NCBI GenBank assembly: GCA_007692755.1
Contig: REBL01000143.1
Location: 1 to 40,596 of the forward strand
Source of the DNA: Nodularia sp. (in: cyanobacteria)
GTDB taxonomy: Bacteria; Cyanobacteriota; Cyanobacteriia; Cyanobacteriales; Nostocaceae
Direction: 5' to 3'
Length of the DNA: 40,596 nt
The notes under the pieces were generated by a model that did not search any database, was not told the origin of the DNA, and was given only the letters and a program-made list of their open reading frames with translations. A program made the position numbers and the translations under genes. Below are positions 32,992 through 40,596 of this stretch, in pieces; the stretch's first letter is position 1, and every line of letters begins with the position of its first letter.

Positions 32992-35088
32992 ATGGGTAAA
33001 AAATTCACTGGGTTAAAGTGGTTTTATAACTTACCAATTCGCCGGAAACAATTAATTGGTTTATTCTCTTCAGAAATAATTTCAATTGTAGGACTCTTGG
33101 GGGTTGGAGCAGTTTTAATTATCAATGGAGGACGGAGCGTATTAGTTAATCAAGCACAATCTGAGCTAGCTGTAACTGAGATTAATTATAATATCAAAAT
33201 CGATCAAATGGGATTTGGGTTTCGGGGACAATCTGATAACAGTGCCATTATTGCTGCTGCGAGAGAACCAAAATTAGACCCAGAATTAAAGCAACAAGTC
33301 CAGCAGATTCTTCAAAATGAAATCAAAGCTAGAAATATTGAATATGCGACATTAGTAGGTAGAGACTTACGAATTATTGTTAATGCTAATAGAGATCGCA
33401 CTGGTGAAATTTTTAACCCTAATAATTTAGTTACCCAGGTATTAACTCATCCTCAACAAATTAAGTCTAGTGAAATTATCAGTTGGGAAGAATTAACTCA
33501 GGAATCACCAAAAATACTTCCCAAATTAAAACCGCAGCAACTATTGATTCGCTATACAATTACACCAGTAAAAGAGCCAGAGACCCAGGAAGTTATTGGG
33601 GTTTTAGTTTCTGGAGATATTGTCAACCAAAAACCTCCCATAGTCAAAGAAACTGTTTTAACTTATGGTGGCGGTTATAGTGCAATTTATTTGCTCCCAG
33701 GGGAGGGAGATTTTAAATTAGCTACAGCTTCATTAGCTAAGGATAACAACAAAAATTCTTCTCCTATTTATCCCCATGCAGATAAAATTTTATTGGATAC
33801 CCCTTTACCCGACAATTCATTACTTCAAGCTGCTATCGCAGTACCAGGTAAAAAGGTGGCTCAACGGATAAAATTACAGGGTAAAACTTATACTATGGCT
33901 GCAACCACAGTCTCTAACTTCTCTGGTAAACCAATCGCCATATTAGTCAGGGGTACTCCAGAGACAGATTTAAATGCTTTACTTCAGCAAAGTTTGCTTA
34001 TCCAAAGCGTGATTGCTATTTTGGCTTTAGTTATAGATGTGGGATTAGTAATTCTTTTGGGGAGAGCAATCGCTTATCCAATTAAACTTTTACGAAAAAC
34101 GACTCAGGCATTTTCCGCAGGTAATATCCATGAACGTGCCAAGATAATTGCAAATGATGAGATAGGAGACTTAGCCACAAGTTTCAATTTGATGGCTGAC
34201 GAACTTGTACAAAGAGAACAAACTATTCATCAGCAAATGCAACAACTCCAAGATACTTTACAAAAGTTACAAGACAACCAAAGCCAGTTGATTCAAAGTG
34301 AAAAAATGTCCAGTTTAGGACAAATGGTAGCTGGAGTTGCCCATGAAATAAATAATCCTATTAGTTTTATTTATGGCAACATTAATTATTTAGAAAATTA
34401 TATTAATGATTTATTGCAACTTTTGGCTCAATATCAACAAGAGTATACTCAACCCCCATTATATATTCAAGAAAGCATACAAAATATAGAACTAGATTTT
34501 TTGGTAGAAGACTTGCCAAAAATCATCAATTCCATGCATATTGGAACCAAACGAATTAGCCAAATAGTTAACTCTTTACGTATTTTTTCTCGATTAGATG
34601 AATCTGAGTATAAGGAAGTAAATTTACATGAAGGAATTGAAAGCACACTGTTGATTCTCAGTCATAAATTAAAGAGACAAGCAGTGTCAATTGAGCTAAT
34701 TAAAGAGTATGGAGATTTCCCTTTATTAAAATGCTATTCCGGTCTACTTAATCAAGTATTTATGAATATTATTAGTAACGCCATTGATGCTCTTCAGGAA
34801 AAGAGTGAGAATGATTCACTATTTACTCCCACAATTACTATTTGCACTAACCAAATTAACAGCAAATGGGTAGCAATTAATATTATAGATAATGGTATGG
34901 GAATTAAAGAAGAAATCCACTCTAGTTTATTCGAGCCATTTTTTACTACTAAACCAATAGGTAAAGGTACAGGTTTGGGATTATCTATTAGTTATCAGAT
35001 AGTTGTAGAAAAACATGGTGGTAAACTCACTTGCTATTCTGAGGTAGGAAAAGGAACAAAATTTGTGATTGAAATTCCTATTCGGTAA
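32992..35088 (+). CDS. Membrane sensor histidine kinase with extracytoplasmic Cache-like domain
   Basis: 698 residues. Span 1 is at about 23-45, then about 290 extracytoplasmic residues of Cache-like pattern (YATLVGRDLRIIVNANRDRTGEIFNP and GGGYSAIYLLPG). Span 2 is near 338-358. HAMP is at about 360-415 (RAIAYPIKLLRKTTQAF to DLATSFNLMADELVQRE). A coiled coil leads to the His box MVAGVAHEINNP (H451). N box NQVFMNIISNAIDAL, G1 DNGMGIKEE and G2 GTGLGLSISYQI complete the HATPase. No receiver domain is present and no response regulator gene is adjacent, so it is an orphan kinase. The ligand is unknown. Confidence 0.92.
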   Translation: MGKKFTGLKWFYNLPIRRKQLIGLFSSEIISIVGLLGVGAVLIINGGRSVLVNQAQSELAVTEINYNIKIDQMGFGFRGQSDNSAIIAAAREPKLDPELKQQVQQILQNEIKARNIEYATLVGRDLRIIVNANRDRTGEIFNPNNLVTQVLTHPQQIKSSEIISWEELTQESPKILPKLKPQQLLIRYTITPVKEPETQEVIGVLVSGDIVNQKPPIVKETVLTYGGGYSAIYLLPGEGDFKLATASLAKDNNKNSSPIYPHADKILLDTPLPDNSLLQAAIAVPGKKVAQRIKLQGKTYTMAATTVSNFSGKPIAILVRGTPETDLNALLQQSLLIQSVIAILALVIDVGLVILLGRAIAYPIKLLRKTTQAFSAGNIHERAKIIANDEIGDLATSFNLMADELVQREQTIHQQMQQLQDTLQKLQDNQSQLIQSEKMSSLGQMVAGVAHEINNPISFIYGNINYLENYINDLLQLLAQYQQEYTQPPLYIQESIQNIELDFLVEDLPKIINSMHIGTKRISQIVNSLRIFSRLDESEYKEVNLHEGIESTLLILSHKLKRQAVSIELIKEYGDFPLLKCYSGLLNQVFMNIISNAIDALQEKSENDSLFTPTITICTNQINSKWVAINIIDNGMGIKEEIHSSLFEPFFTTKPIGKGTGLGLSISYQIVVEKHGGKLTCYSEVGKGTKFVIEIPIR

Positions 35089-35435
35089 CATTTGAAAACC
35101 CCAGCCCGGTAAGTGCTTCTGATAACGGTAAACGGGGATTACATTTGGTGGTATTTTGTTTGGTAGATAGCAGAAATCGTTAAAAAAAATACATTGAAAT
35201 CTCTCACCAGTCCTCTCAAAACGACGTTCGCTATGGTCAGGGACTTGAAACCCCGGCGGTTTATTGCGACTAAACTTGCCGTCCTCATATTTAATGTATA
35301 TATTTGATACAGTATGATGGGCTTTTTGCCATTAGACACAAATTCAAAGTTATACATAATAGAACATTTACATCTGTAGAAATAGCCATCAAGATTACGC
35401 TACCAAACCAGGATTTTTACCCAATAATTATTATT

Positions 35436-35675
35436 ATGGAGCAAAATCAGCACAAACAGCGCCACGCCGCAGATCAAGAGTTACAGAAATCTCTAGAGTA
35501 TTTAGAGGATATTTTGCAAGAAAGTTCCACTGGAAGTGAAGCGAAACCAAAACTTGCTCATGGCAGAATAGATGAAGTGGAACTCATTGAAGATTTAATC
35601 GATATTGATTTAGCAGAGTTGGAGGATGCTGTTGCTGATATTGAAGCATATCTTGACAAAAAACACCAAAAATAG
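35436..35675 (+). CDS. Small acidic hypothetical protein
   Basis: 79 residues from ATG 35436; the frame is open further upstream to 35304, but that 5' part looks like spacer. It is very acidic and helical (ELQKSLEYLEDILQESS, DEVELIEDLIDIDLAELEDAVADIEAYL), with no known family. The 3' end is only 3 bases from the stop of the convergent methyltransferase gene. A regulatory or partner-binding role is possible but not supported. Confidence 0.6.
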   Translation: MEQNQHKQRHAADQELQKSLEYLEDILQESSTGSEAKPKLAHGRIDEVELIEDLIDIDLAELEDAVADIEAYLDKKHQK

Positions 35676-35678
35676 GAT

Positions 35679-36464
35679 CTACGATTGATGAATTATTTGC
35701 CGTTGAGCTTCATACATCATTAAAGCAGCTGCGATCGCCACATTCAAAGATTCTACTCCTGGACTCAGGGGTATTTTCACCTGCTTATCTGCCATACTAG
35801 CTAAATCAGGCGATAAACCCGCCCCTTCATTACCTAATAAAATTAAACTGGGTTTGCGCCAGTCTACATCCCAGTAAGTTAAATTTGCCGTCGGTAAAGT
35901 TGCAACTACCTGCATTCCGGCTTCCTGACTTTGTGCGACTGTCGCTTGCAAATCTTCACTGACTGCTGTAGCGACGCGAAACCACTGACCCGCAGAAGCC
36001 CGTAAAACCTTGGGACTATCTACATCTACACTATCGTCACTCAGCCATAACCCCGTTGCGCCAGTAGCCGCCGCCGTGCGAATTATCGTCCCTAGATTAC
36101 CAGGGTCTTGGATAGTTTCCAAGGCGATAACTAAACCACTAAAGGGGACTTGAGTTTGATGAATCAACCGTTGGGCTGTGGCAATTACACCATCTGGTTG
36201 AACTGTGGTCGCGATCGCTGCTAAAATTTCTTTACTAACAATTTCCACCCGTTCACTGTGGCTACAAGCTGCTTCCCAGAGTTCCGGGTGAGCTGTTTGC
36301 CATTCAGGGGTACAGCAAACTGTTACCAGGGGATAATTCATCACACAGGCTTCTTGGAGAAGGTGTGTGCCTTCGAGTAAACATAGTTGCTGCTTGTGCC
36401 GCTCTTTGGTAGAGTGCAGCTTGCGGATTTGTTTGACTAAAGAGTTTTGTAGACTGGTTAACAC
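35679..36464 (-). CDS. SpoU/TrmH-family RNA 2'-O-methyltransferase
   Basis: 261 residues. An N-terminal substrate-binding domain (LVKQIRKLHSTKERHKQQLCLLEGTHLLQEA) precedes the knotted SPOUT fold. Motif 1 is PGNLGTIIRTAAATGATG, motif 2 is LILLGNEGAGLS and motif 3 is VKIPLSPGVESLNVAIAAALMMYE. Members methylate ribose 2'-OH of rRNA (RlmB-like) or tRNA; which one cannot be decided here. It is transcribed just downstream of, and in the same direction as, tRNA-Leu(CAG), 44 bp apart. Confidence 0.92.
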   Translation of the reverse strand: MLTSLQNSLVKQIRKLHSTKERHKQQLCLLEGTHLLQEACVMNYPLVTVCCTPEWQTAHPELWEAACSHSERVEIVSKEILAAIATTVQPDGVIATAQRLIHQTQVPFSGLVIALETIQDPGNLGTIIRTAAATGATGLWLSDDSVDVDSPKVLRASAGQWFRVATAVSEDLQATVAQSQEAGMQVVATLPTANLTYWDVDWRKPSLILLGNEGAGLSPDLASMADKQVKIPLSPGVESLNVAIAAALMMYEAQRQIIHQS

Positions 36465-36508
36465 AATTAGGGGTGAAAGATTTTGGCTTCAACCAAAATT
36501 AATTAATA

Positions 36509-36589
36509 TGCGGAACCCGGGACTTGAACCCGGAAGCCTTGCGGCACTAGAACCTGAATCTAGCGCGTCTGCCATTCCGCCAGTTCCGC
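36509..36589 (-). tRNA. tRNA-Leu (anticodon CAG)
   Basis: 81 bases. The acceptor GCGGAAC pairs with GTTCCGC, followed by discriminator A at 36509. The anticodon stem CTAGA/TCTAG closes the loop TTCAGGT, giving CAG. There is a long class II variable arm (TGCCGCAAGGC) and the T arm GGGTTCAAGTCCC. No CCA is encoded. Confidence 0.95.
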
Positions 36590-36618
36590 TGGCATCGATT
36601 TGTATCGACAATTTCTTA

Positions 36619-36646
36619 TTGTTACTTAAATATTGATTCTTGTCAA
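36619..36646 (-). promoter_or_regulatory. Candidate sigma70-type promoter of tRNA-Leu(CAG)
   Basis: On the minus strand, a perfect TTGACA (36641-36646) is followed after 16 bases by TAACAA (36619-36624), about 30 bases before the tRNA 5' end. Confidence 0.5.
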
Positions 36647-36895
36647 GTGTAATAGCGAAGCGATCGCCTCAGGGGGGGCTTTGCCCATAGCTAAATGTTC
36701 TGTTATATTTCTTGCCTTCCGGGAAAGCTAAAATTATTAAATCCTCATAAAGCTTGCTACAGCTTGCTTACAGCCTTTAATTAATATCCAAAGCCCAATT
36801 TATTTATACAAGATATCTGACAAAATGTAGACTAACCAACTCTTTACTGTAGAATCAAAACCAACTTCTAACCTATAAAATTACCTATTGTTTTT

Positions 36896-36900
36896 GGAGG
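36896..36900 (+). promoter_or_regulatory. Shine-Dalgarno site that fixes the murA ATT start
   Basis: GGAGG lies 7 bases before ATT 36908. No ATG, GTG or TTG is in frame at suitable spacing; the first standard one (TTG 36968) is 67 bases away and would drop 20 residues. Confidence 0.7.
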
Positions 36901-36907
36901 TAGGCTT

Positions 36908-38287
36908 ATTAATCCTTCTAGCGGCTTACCAGATGCCAAGCTTTCTCCGGAAGCAGACTCCTCAGTCTTGCAAATCTGGGGTAGGCATCCTTTGCGAGGT
37001 CATGTAAAAATTAGTGGGGCTAAAAATTCAGCACTAGTGATCATGGCTGGCTCCTTGCTGTGTTCAGGCGATTGTCGTATCCGCAATGTCCCCTTATTGG
37101 CGGATGTAGAGCGGATGAGTCAGGTTTTGTCAGCTTTAGGTGTTCGCCTCACCAGACAAGGCGACATTTTAGATATCAACGCCAGCGAAATTACCACATC
37201 CAAAGCTCCCTATGAACTAGTTACCCAACTCCGGGCAAGTTTTTTTGCCATTGGGGCAATCTTGGCGCGGTTAGGAACGGCACAAATGCCATTACCCGGT
37301 GGTTGTGCCATTGGAGCTAGACCAGTTGATTTGCACGTCCGTGGACTGCAAGCGATGGGCGCGGAAGTGCAAATTGAACATGGCATTTGTAACGCGTATG
37401 TTCCAGGTAGTAGTGGCAGACTACAAGGAGCCAAAATCTACTTAGATAGTCCCAGTGTGGGAGCAACGGAAACTTTAATGATGGCCGCCACTCTCGCAGA
37501 TGGCGAAACCATTCTCGAAAACGCTGCACGGGAGCCAGAAGTAGTTGATCTGGCAAATTTCTGTAACGCCATGGGAGCCAAGATTCAGGGTGCTGGCAGC
37601 AGTCAGATTAGAATCTTGGGTGTACCCAAGTTGCACTCTCTTGACTACAGCATTATTCCTGACCGCATTGAGGCGGGAACCTTCTTAGTTGCTGGAGCCA
37701 TCACGCGTTCAGAAATTAGTCTGTCGCCAGTGTTACCAAACCACTTAATCCCAGTCATTGCTAAACTGCGAGAAATTGGTTTAACGATCATCGAGGATGC
37801 ACCAGACTGTTTACGTATCCTGCCAGCAGAAACTCTGAGAGCTAGGGATATTGAAACCTTGCCTCATCCGGGTTTTCCCACAGATATGCAAGCCCCATTT
37901 ATGGCTTTATTGAGTGTGGCAGATGGTGACAGCCTGATTAACGAATCTGTCTTTGAAAATCGCCTGCGTCATGCCTCCGAGTTGAATCGCTTGGGAGCAG
38001 ACATTCGCGTCAAAGGCAATGCTGCCTTTATCAGGGGAGTACCGAAGTTATCGGGCGCACCAGTTATAGGCACAGATTTACGGGCATCAGCAGCGTTAAT
38101 TTTGGCAGGACTGGCAGCTGAAGGACAAACGACATTTCAGGGATTACACCATCTTGATCGCGGTTATGATCGGATTGATCTGAAACTACAGCAACTAGGA
38201 GCGAAAATTCTGCGCGTGGGCGATGTACCAGCAGATACAGAATTAACTTCTAGTAGCAGTATTCCCCCAGCGTCGATTTCGACTTAG
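36908..38287 (+). CDS. murA: UDP-GlcNAc 1-carboxyvinyltransferase, probable ATT start
   Basis: 459 residues if started at ATT 36908, or 439 from TTG 36968. It transfers enolpyruvate from PEP to UDP-GlcNAc, the first committed step of peptidoglycan synthesis, in the cytosol. The N-terminus reads [41 protein letters not shown], a continuous, conserved-looking start for cyanobacterial MurA. The catalytic Cys is C133 in [14 protein letters not shown]. Other family motifs are [38 protein letters not shown] and [13 protein letters not shown] single Cys-type MurA, not fosfomycin-resistant by this residue. Monocistronic, with a heptamer array downstream. Confidence 0.96.
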   Translation: MNPSSGLPDAKLSPEADSSVLQIWGRHPLRGHVKISGAKNSALVIMAGSLLCSGDCRIRNVPLLADVERMSQVLSALGVRLTRQGDILDINASEITTSKAPYELVTQLRASFFAIGAILARLGTAQMPLPGGCAIGARPVDLHVRGLQAMGAEVQIEHGICNAYVPGSSGRLQGAKIYLDSPSVGATETLMMAATLADGETILENAAREPEVVDLANFCNAMGAKIQGAGSSQIRILGVPKLHSLDYSIIPDRIEAGTFLVAGAITRSEISLSPVLPNHLIPVIAKLREIGLTIIEDAPDCLRILPAETLRARDIETLPHPGFPTDMQAPFMALLSVADGDSLINESVFENRLRHASELNRLGADIRVKGNAAFIRGVPKLSGAPVIGTDLRASAALILAGLAAEGQTTFQGLHHLDRGYDRIDLKLQQLGAKILRVGDVPADTELTSSSSIPPASIST

Positions 38288-38290
38288 ATA

Positions 38291-38318
38291 GGGGAGTGGG
38301 GAGTGGGGAGTGGGGAGT
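38291..38318. repeat. GGGGAGT heptamer repeat, four perfect copies
   Basis: Four exact 7-mers start 4 bases after the murA stop codon. STRR-type array. Confidence 0.85.
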
Positions 38319-38352
38319 AGGGACTAAGATTTTCTACTCAGCACTCTCTTGT

Positions 38353-38376
38353 ACAGACGCGATCTATCGCGTCTGT
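38353..38376. repeat. Perfect 11-bp-stem extragenic palindrome
   Basis: ACAGACGCGAT and ATCGCGTCTGT form a perfect stem around CT. It belongs to an AGACGCGAT-type palindrome family common in Nostocales intergenic DNA. It may also serve as the murA terminator. Confidence 0.75.
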
Positions 38377-38448
38377 CCTCATGACTCAGCACTCGTTATA
38401 CTAGTTATGGAAGGCTGTTGATATTTTGTTTTTCCAGCTTGCTATATC

Positions 38449-39324
38449 ATGTCCTTGTTTAAAACTCCGCTCATCGGTTTAAAAGCTGACTCCTTTCGTC
38501 ATCCATTAGACCTTCAAGCCACCACATCTCTCAAGCAGATACCAGGTCTGGATATGATGGTGCGAAATTGGCTCGGTCCAATGGCAGAACAGGTTTTTTA
38601 TGTAGAAAATATTGCCGCCAGTGTGCTAGTTGGTGAAAAACAACTGCCTAACTTATACAAATTATTGTTAGAAGCTTGTAAAATTCTGGATATAGAACCT
38701 CCCCAGTTATATATCCGCCAACATCCGGCTCCTAATGCCTATACTTTTGCTATGCGGGGTAAGCAACCTTTTATTGTCATGCACACTTCCTTGGTTGATA
38801 TGCTCACACCAGAGGAAATACAGGCAGTAATTGCCCATGAGTTAGGGCATCTCAAATGTGACCACAGCGTTTATTTAACACCTGTAAATATATTGGTGTT
38901 AGCAGCCGCAATTGTACCCAATGTTGGGACATTTCTGGCTCAAGCCATACAGTCACAATTATTAGAATGGGTACGCTGTGCTGAGTTTACCTGCGATCGC
39001 GCTGCATTGCTAGCCACCCAAGACCCCAAAGTGGTGATGTCGGTATTAATGAAGTTAGCAGGTGGTTCACCTATCCTCGCGCCCCAACTAAACTTAGATG
39101 CCTTTGTTGACCAAGCTCGTGCTTACGATGATATTAGTAAAACCGAACTCGGTGAAATGGTCAAAGAAGCCCGCACATCCCAATTAAGCCATCCAGTCCC
39201 AGTCCTACGCGCTAGAGAAATTGACCGTTGGTCTAGCAGTACAGAATATCAATCTTTACTGCAAGGTGATCTACTGAAGTCTAAAAATGAAACTGCTTCT
39301 CAAGGTAGGTGGCGCAATTGGTAG
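38449..39324 (+). CDS. M48-family zinc metalloprotease
   Basis: 291 residues. The zinc motif is VIAHELGHLKCDHS (H130, E131, H134). The third ligand Glu lies in CAEFTCDRAALL, the family ExxxD arrangement. The N-terminal region (MVRNWLGPMAEQVFYVENIAASVLVGEKQLPNLYKLLLEACK) and QLYIRQHPAPNAYTFAMRGKQPFIVMHTSLVDML match a cyanobacterial/plant branch of M48. One moderately hydrophobic segment (VNILVLAAAIVPNVGTFLAQAI) may be membrane-associated, but there is no multi-span HtpX layout. Probably a quality-control protease; the substrate is unknown. Confidence 0.92.
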   Translation: MSLFKTPLIGLKADSFRHPLDLQATTSLKQIPGLDMMVRNWLGPMAEQVFYVENIAASVLVGEKQLPNLYKLLLEACKILDIEPPQLYIRQHPAPNAYTFAMRGKQPFIVMHTSLVDMLTPEEIQAVIAHELGHLKCDHSVYLTPVNILVLAAAIVPNVGTFLAQAIQSQLLEWVRCAEFTCDRAALLATQDPKVVMSVLMKLAGGSPILAPQLNLDAFVDQARAYDDISKTELGEMVKEARTSQLSHPVPVLRAREIDRWSSSTEYQSLLQGDLLKSKNETASQGRWRNW

Positions 39325-39420
39325 CTTTACCTTTGCTCCTCCAGTCGCCTGCATTACGGCGGAACACCCAACCCACCGCAATAATTAAGTGAATAACATC
39401 CAAGTGTGATTTTTGACACT

Positions 39421-39672
39421 CTCCCCTCTCCTTAGTAAGGCTATCCATTACCCGGATCTTTCTTAACATTTGCGAGAGCGATCGCTCACCAAATCGCAAA
39501 GCCTTAAACCTTCGTTGTCCATTCTCAATAAAAGTGGGTTTTTAGCGAGAACAGCAAGGGCTAATTTGTCAAGCCAGCAATAAAGATAAGTCCTTATGAC
39601 CCTTGCAAAACAAAGGTTTCAAGATTGTTAAGAATTTTGTGGGTAATGGATAGCCTTAGTAAGGAGAGGGGC
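39421..39672. mobile_element. MITE-like element with about 31-bp terminal inverted repeats
   Basis: 39421-39453 and 39641-39672 are inverted repeats that agree at all but one base over about 31 positions (core GGGTAATGGATAGCCTTA). Weaker similarity continues inward (TTCTTAACA). The 252-bp unit holds no ORF of note. A common GAGAGGGGCTGGGGGTGAGG extragenic sequence abuts its right end, so it may have inserted into an older repeat. Confidence 0.7.
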
Positions 39673-39799
39673 TGGGGGTGAGGTTCTATATTTTATTAAA
39701 TCCGCATTCCTTCGTTTTGCAAGATTCCGAGAGCTAAACACACCCCATTTCCCACTCCCCACAGATAAAATCAGATAGCCACAAAAAAATTTTATTTAC

Positions 39800-39829
39800 T
39801 TGTTGCAAATTAACTAAATAGGCTATACA
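39800..39829 (+). promoter_or_regulatory. Candidate promoter of tRNA-Leu(CAA)
   Basis: TTGTTG (39800-39805) and TATACA (39824-39829) are separated by 18 bases, with the -10 ending 17 bases before the tRNA. Confidence 0.4.
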
Positions 39830-39846
39830 ATTAGAACTGCACCCAA

Positions 39847-39930
39847 GGGCGGGTGGCGAAATTGGTAGACGCACCACACTCAAAATGTGGCGGCCTTGCG
39901 GTCATAGGAGTTCGATTCTCCTCCTGCCCA
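39847..39930 (+). tRNA. tRNA-Leu (anticodon CAA)
   Basis: 84 bases. GGGCGGG pairs with CCTGCCC (one G-T), with discriminator A at 39930. Anticodon stem CCACA/TGTGG encloses CTCAAAA, giving CAA. Long class II variable arm. T arm GAGTTCGATTCTC. No CCA is encoded. It is a second Leu isoacceptor in the window, on the opposite strand to the CAG one. Confidence 0.95.
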
Positions 39931-40001
39931 CTTTAAATAGTATTGAAAGTATATGTTAAATTTGACATATATTTTTTTACCTAAAATCAGAAGCGAAAAC
40001 C

Positions 40002-40262
40002 ATGCAACTTAAAAGATGGGAATCTCCCCGTAGAGAAGGGAGAAACGATAAAGGCAGAGGCGGTTCAGCCAGAACGCGGCAACTGAAAAAACAAAGGCAG
40101 ATGTTACGCCAACGGCTAAAAGAAGCTAACAAACAAAACAATAACCAAAATTATGGCAAGGGGGAAGAAAAAAATCTTCCCCCTTTTTTGTCTTCGGTAT
40201 ACACACAAGTATACCTAGAGCGAGTTTCGAGCGACAAACAGCAGATGCAAATCAGCATTTAA
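40002..40262 (+). CDS. Small basic hypothetical protein, C-terminus doubtful
   Basis: Up to 86 residues from ATG 40002. The first 45 are strongly basic (KRWESPRREGRNDKGRGGSARTRQLKKQRQMLRQRLKEANKQ) and look like a nucleic-acid-binding or ribosome-associated peptide. No family recognised. A strong intrinsic terminator (40158-40189) falls inside the frame, so the last 35 residues would rarely be translated. Either the real gene ends before it after a sequence change, or the transcript is a short RNA and the frame is incidental. Confidence 0.45.
   Translation: MQLKRWESPRREGRNDKGRGGSARTRQLKKQRQMLRQRLKEANKQNNNQNYGKGEEKNLPPFLSSVYTQVYLERVSSDKQQMQISI
40158..40189 (+). terminator. Strong intrinsic terminator
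   Basis: AAGGGGGAAGA and TCTTCCCCCTT form a perfect 11-bp stem with a six-A loop, directly followed by TTTT. It lies inside the small basic ORF and marks the end of a transcript that starts near or within the tRNA-Leu(CAA) region. Confidence 0.88.
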
Positions 40263-40293
40263 ATCATTCTTCCTAAATATATGCTCAAGGTAC

Positions 40294-40324
40294 TTGACAT
40301 TACATAGGGGTAAGATGTTATAGT
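40294..40324 (+). promoter_or_regulatory. Promoter of tRNA-Gln
   Basis: A perfect TTGACA (40294-40299) and TATAGT (40319-40324) are separated by 19 bases; TTATAG gives an 18-base spacer. The tRNA begins 17 bases after the -10. Confidence 0.7.
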
Positions 40325-40340
40325 GATTCAAGTCAATCGA

Positions 40341-40412
40341 TGGGGCGTAGCCAAGTGGTAAGGCAGCGGGTTTTGGTCCCGCCATCCCTAGGTTCGAATC
40401 CTAGCGCCCCAG
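40341..40412 (+). tRNA. tRNA-Gln (anticodon TTG)
   Basis: 72 bases. TGGGGCG pairs with CGCCCCA, with discriminator G at 40412. Anticodon stem GCGGG/CCCGC encloses TTTTGGT, giving TTG. T arm CTAGGTTCGAATCCTAG. No CCA is encoded. Confidence 0.96.
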
Positions 40413-40418
40413 TATTTT

Positions 40419-40450
40419 AAGGAGTAGAGTAATCTGCTCCTTATTTTTTT
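40419..40450 (+). terminator. Intrinsic terminator of tRNA-Gln
   Basis: AAGGAGTAGA and TCTGCTCCTT pair over 10 bp (one G-T) around GTAA, followed by ATTTTTTT, 6 bases after the tRNA. Confidence 0.85.
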
Positions 40451-40596
40451 GTTTTTATCGCAGTTTTCAATGAGCCGGAGTACAGATTCATCTGTGGTTA
40501 ATTATTTTGGCGTTGCTGATATAAAGTATGAAATGCCAAAATTATAGCAATCGCCAAGGTAATTTAAGCATAGAATGTAACAATACCTTTTTCTAT

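Noticed and set aside
35304..35435. N-terminal extension of the small acidic protein
   Set aside because: The 44 extra residues look like translated spacer, and the acidic helical domain begins right after ATG 35436.
36367..36636. Plus-strand open frame (89 codons) across the methyltransferase start and tRNA-Leu
   Set aside because: Its middle is the reverse strand of the tRNA (PGLEPGSL-type tRNA artefact) and it has no ribosome binding site.

Overview
The window looks like chromosome from a filamentous, probably heterocyst-forming cyanobacterium of the Nostoc/Anabaena/Nodularia type. The evidence is abundant HIP1 octamers (GCGATCGC), spacers filled with heptamer-type short tandem repeats, extragenic palindromes and MITE-like inverted-repeat elements, moderate G+C, and a cyanobacterial gene set (DesC-type acyl-lipid desaturase, acyl-ACP synthetase type AMP ligase, CHAT/NB-ARC/TPR protein, arsenosugar genes). 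No phage, IS transposase, CRISPR array or rRNA was found. The only mobile-looking DNA is two MITE-like elements.

Layout. 1-3151 (minus): the N-terminal two thirds of a CHAT protease/NB-ARC ATPase/TPR protein that runs off the left edge inside near-identical 120-bp TPR repeats. 3.6-8.7 kb: GHL10 glycosidase-like exported protein, threonine deaminase, a small cyanobacterial protein, a small membrane protein and a SpmA-SpmB fusion. 8.8-9.9 kb: a remnant, a small HTH-like gene and AT-rich spacer. 9.9-14.2 kb: a lipid cassette with a TetR regulator fused to a degenerate tyrosine-recombinase-like domain, divergent from a DesC desaturase across a promoter with two near-identical palindromic operators, then an acyl-ACP/acyl-CoA synthetase. 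14.5-19.2 kb: RNase D-like exonuclease, TPR lipoprotein, small hypotheticals and a DMT-family permease.

19.3-28.9 kb is the most distinctive part, an arsenic/thiol-redox locus. It holds a cupin dioxygenase-like gene, a 5'-truncated pstB, arsM, arsS, an ECF sigma/anti-sigma pair, a thioredoxin lipoprotein with NPCAAK repeats, CcdA, a broken thioredoxin-reductase fragment, a TVP38 membrane protein and a mercuric-reductase-like flavoprotein. Inference: phosphate-route arsenate entry, arsenite methylation and radical-SAM arsenosugar formation sit beside a membrane-to-periplasm thiol relay under an ECF sigma factor. The phosphate ATPase and the thioredoxin reductase in this copy are decayed.

29-40.6 kb: exopolysaccharide acetyltransferase and glycosyltransferase, a conserved hypothetical, cobU with a Cys-rich neighbour, a Cache-type sensor histidine kinase, a SpoU/TrmH rRNA methyltransferase, tRNA-Leu(CAG), murA (apparently starting at ATT), an M48 protease, tRNA-Leu(CAA), a small basic ORF read through by a strong terminator, and tRNA-Gln(TTG). 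All assignments come from reading the sequence and from family knowledge; no database search was run.
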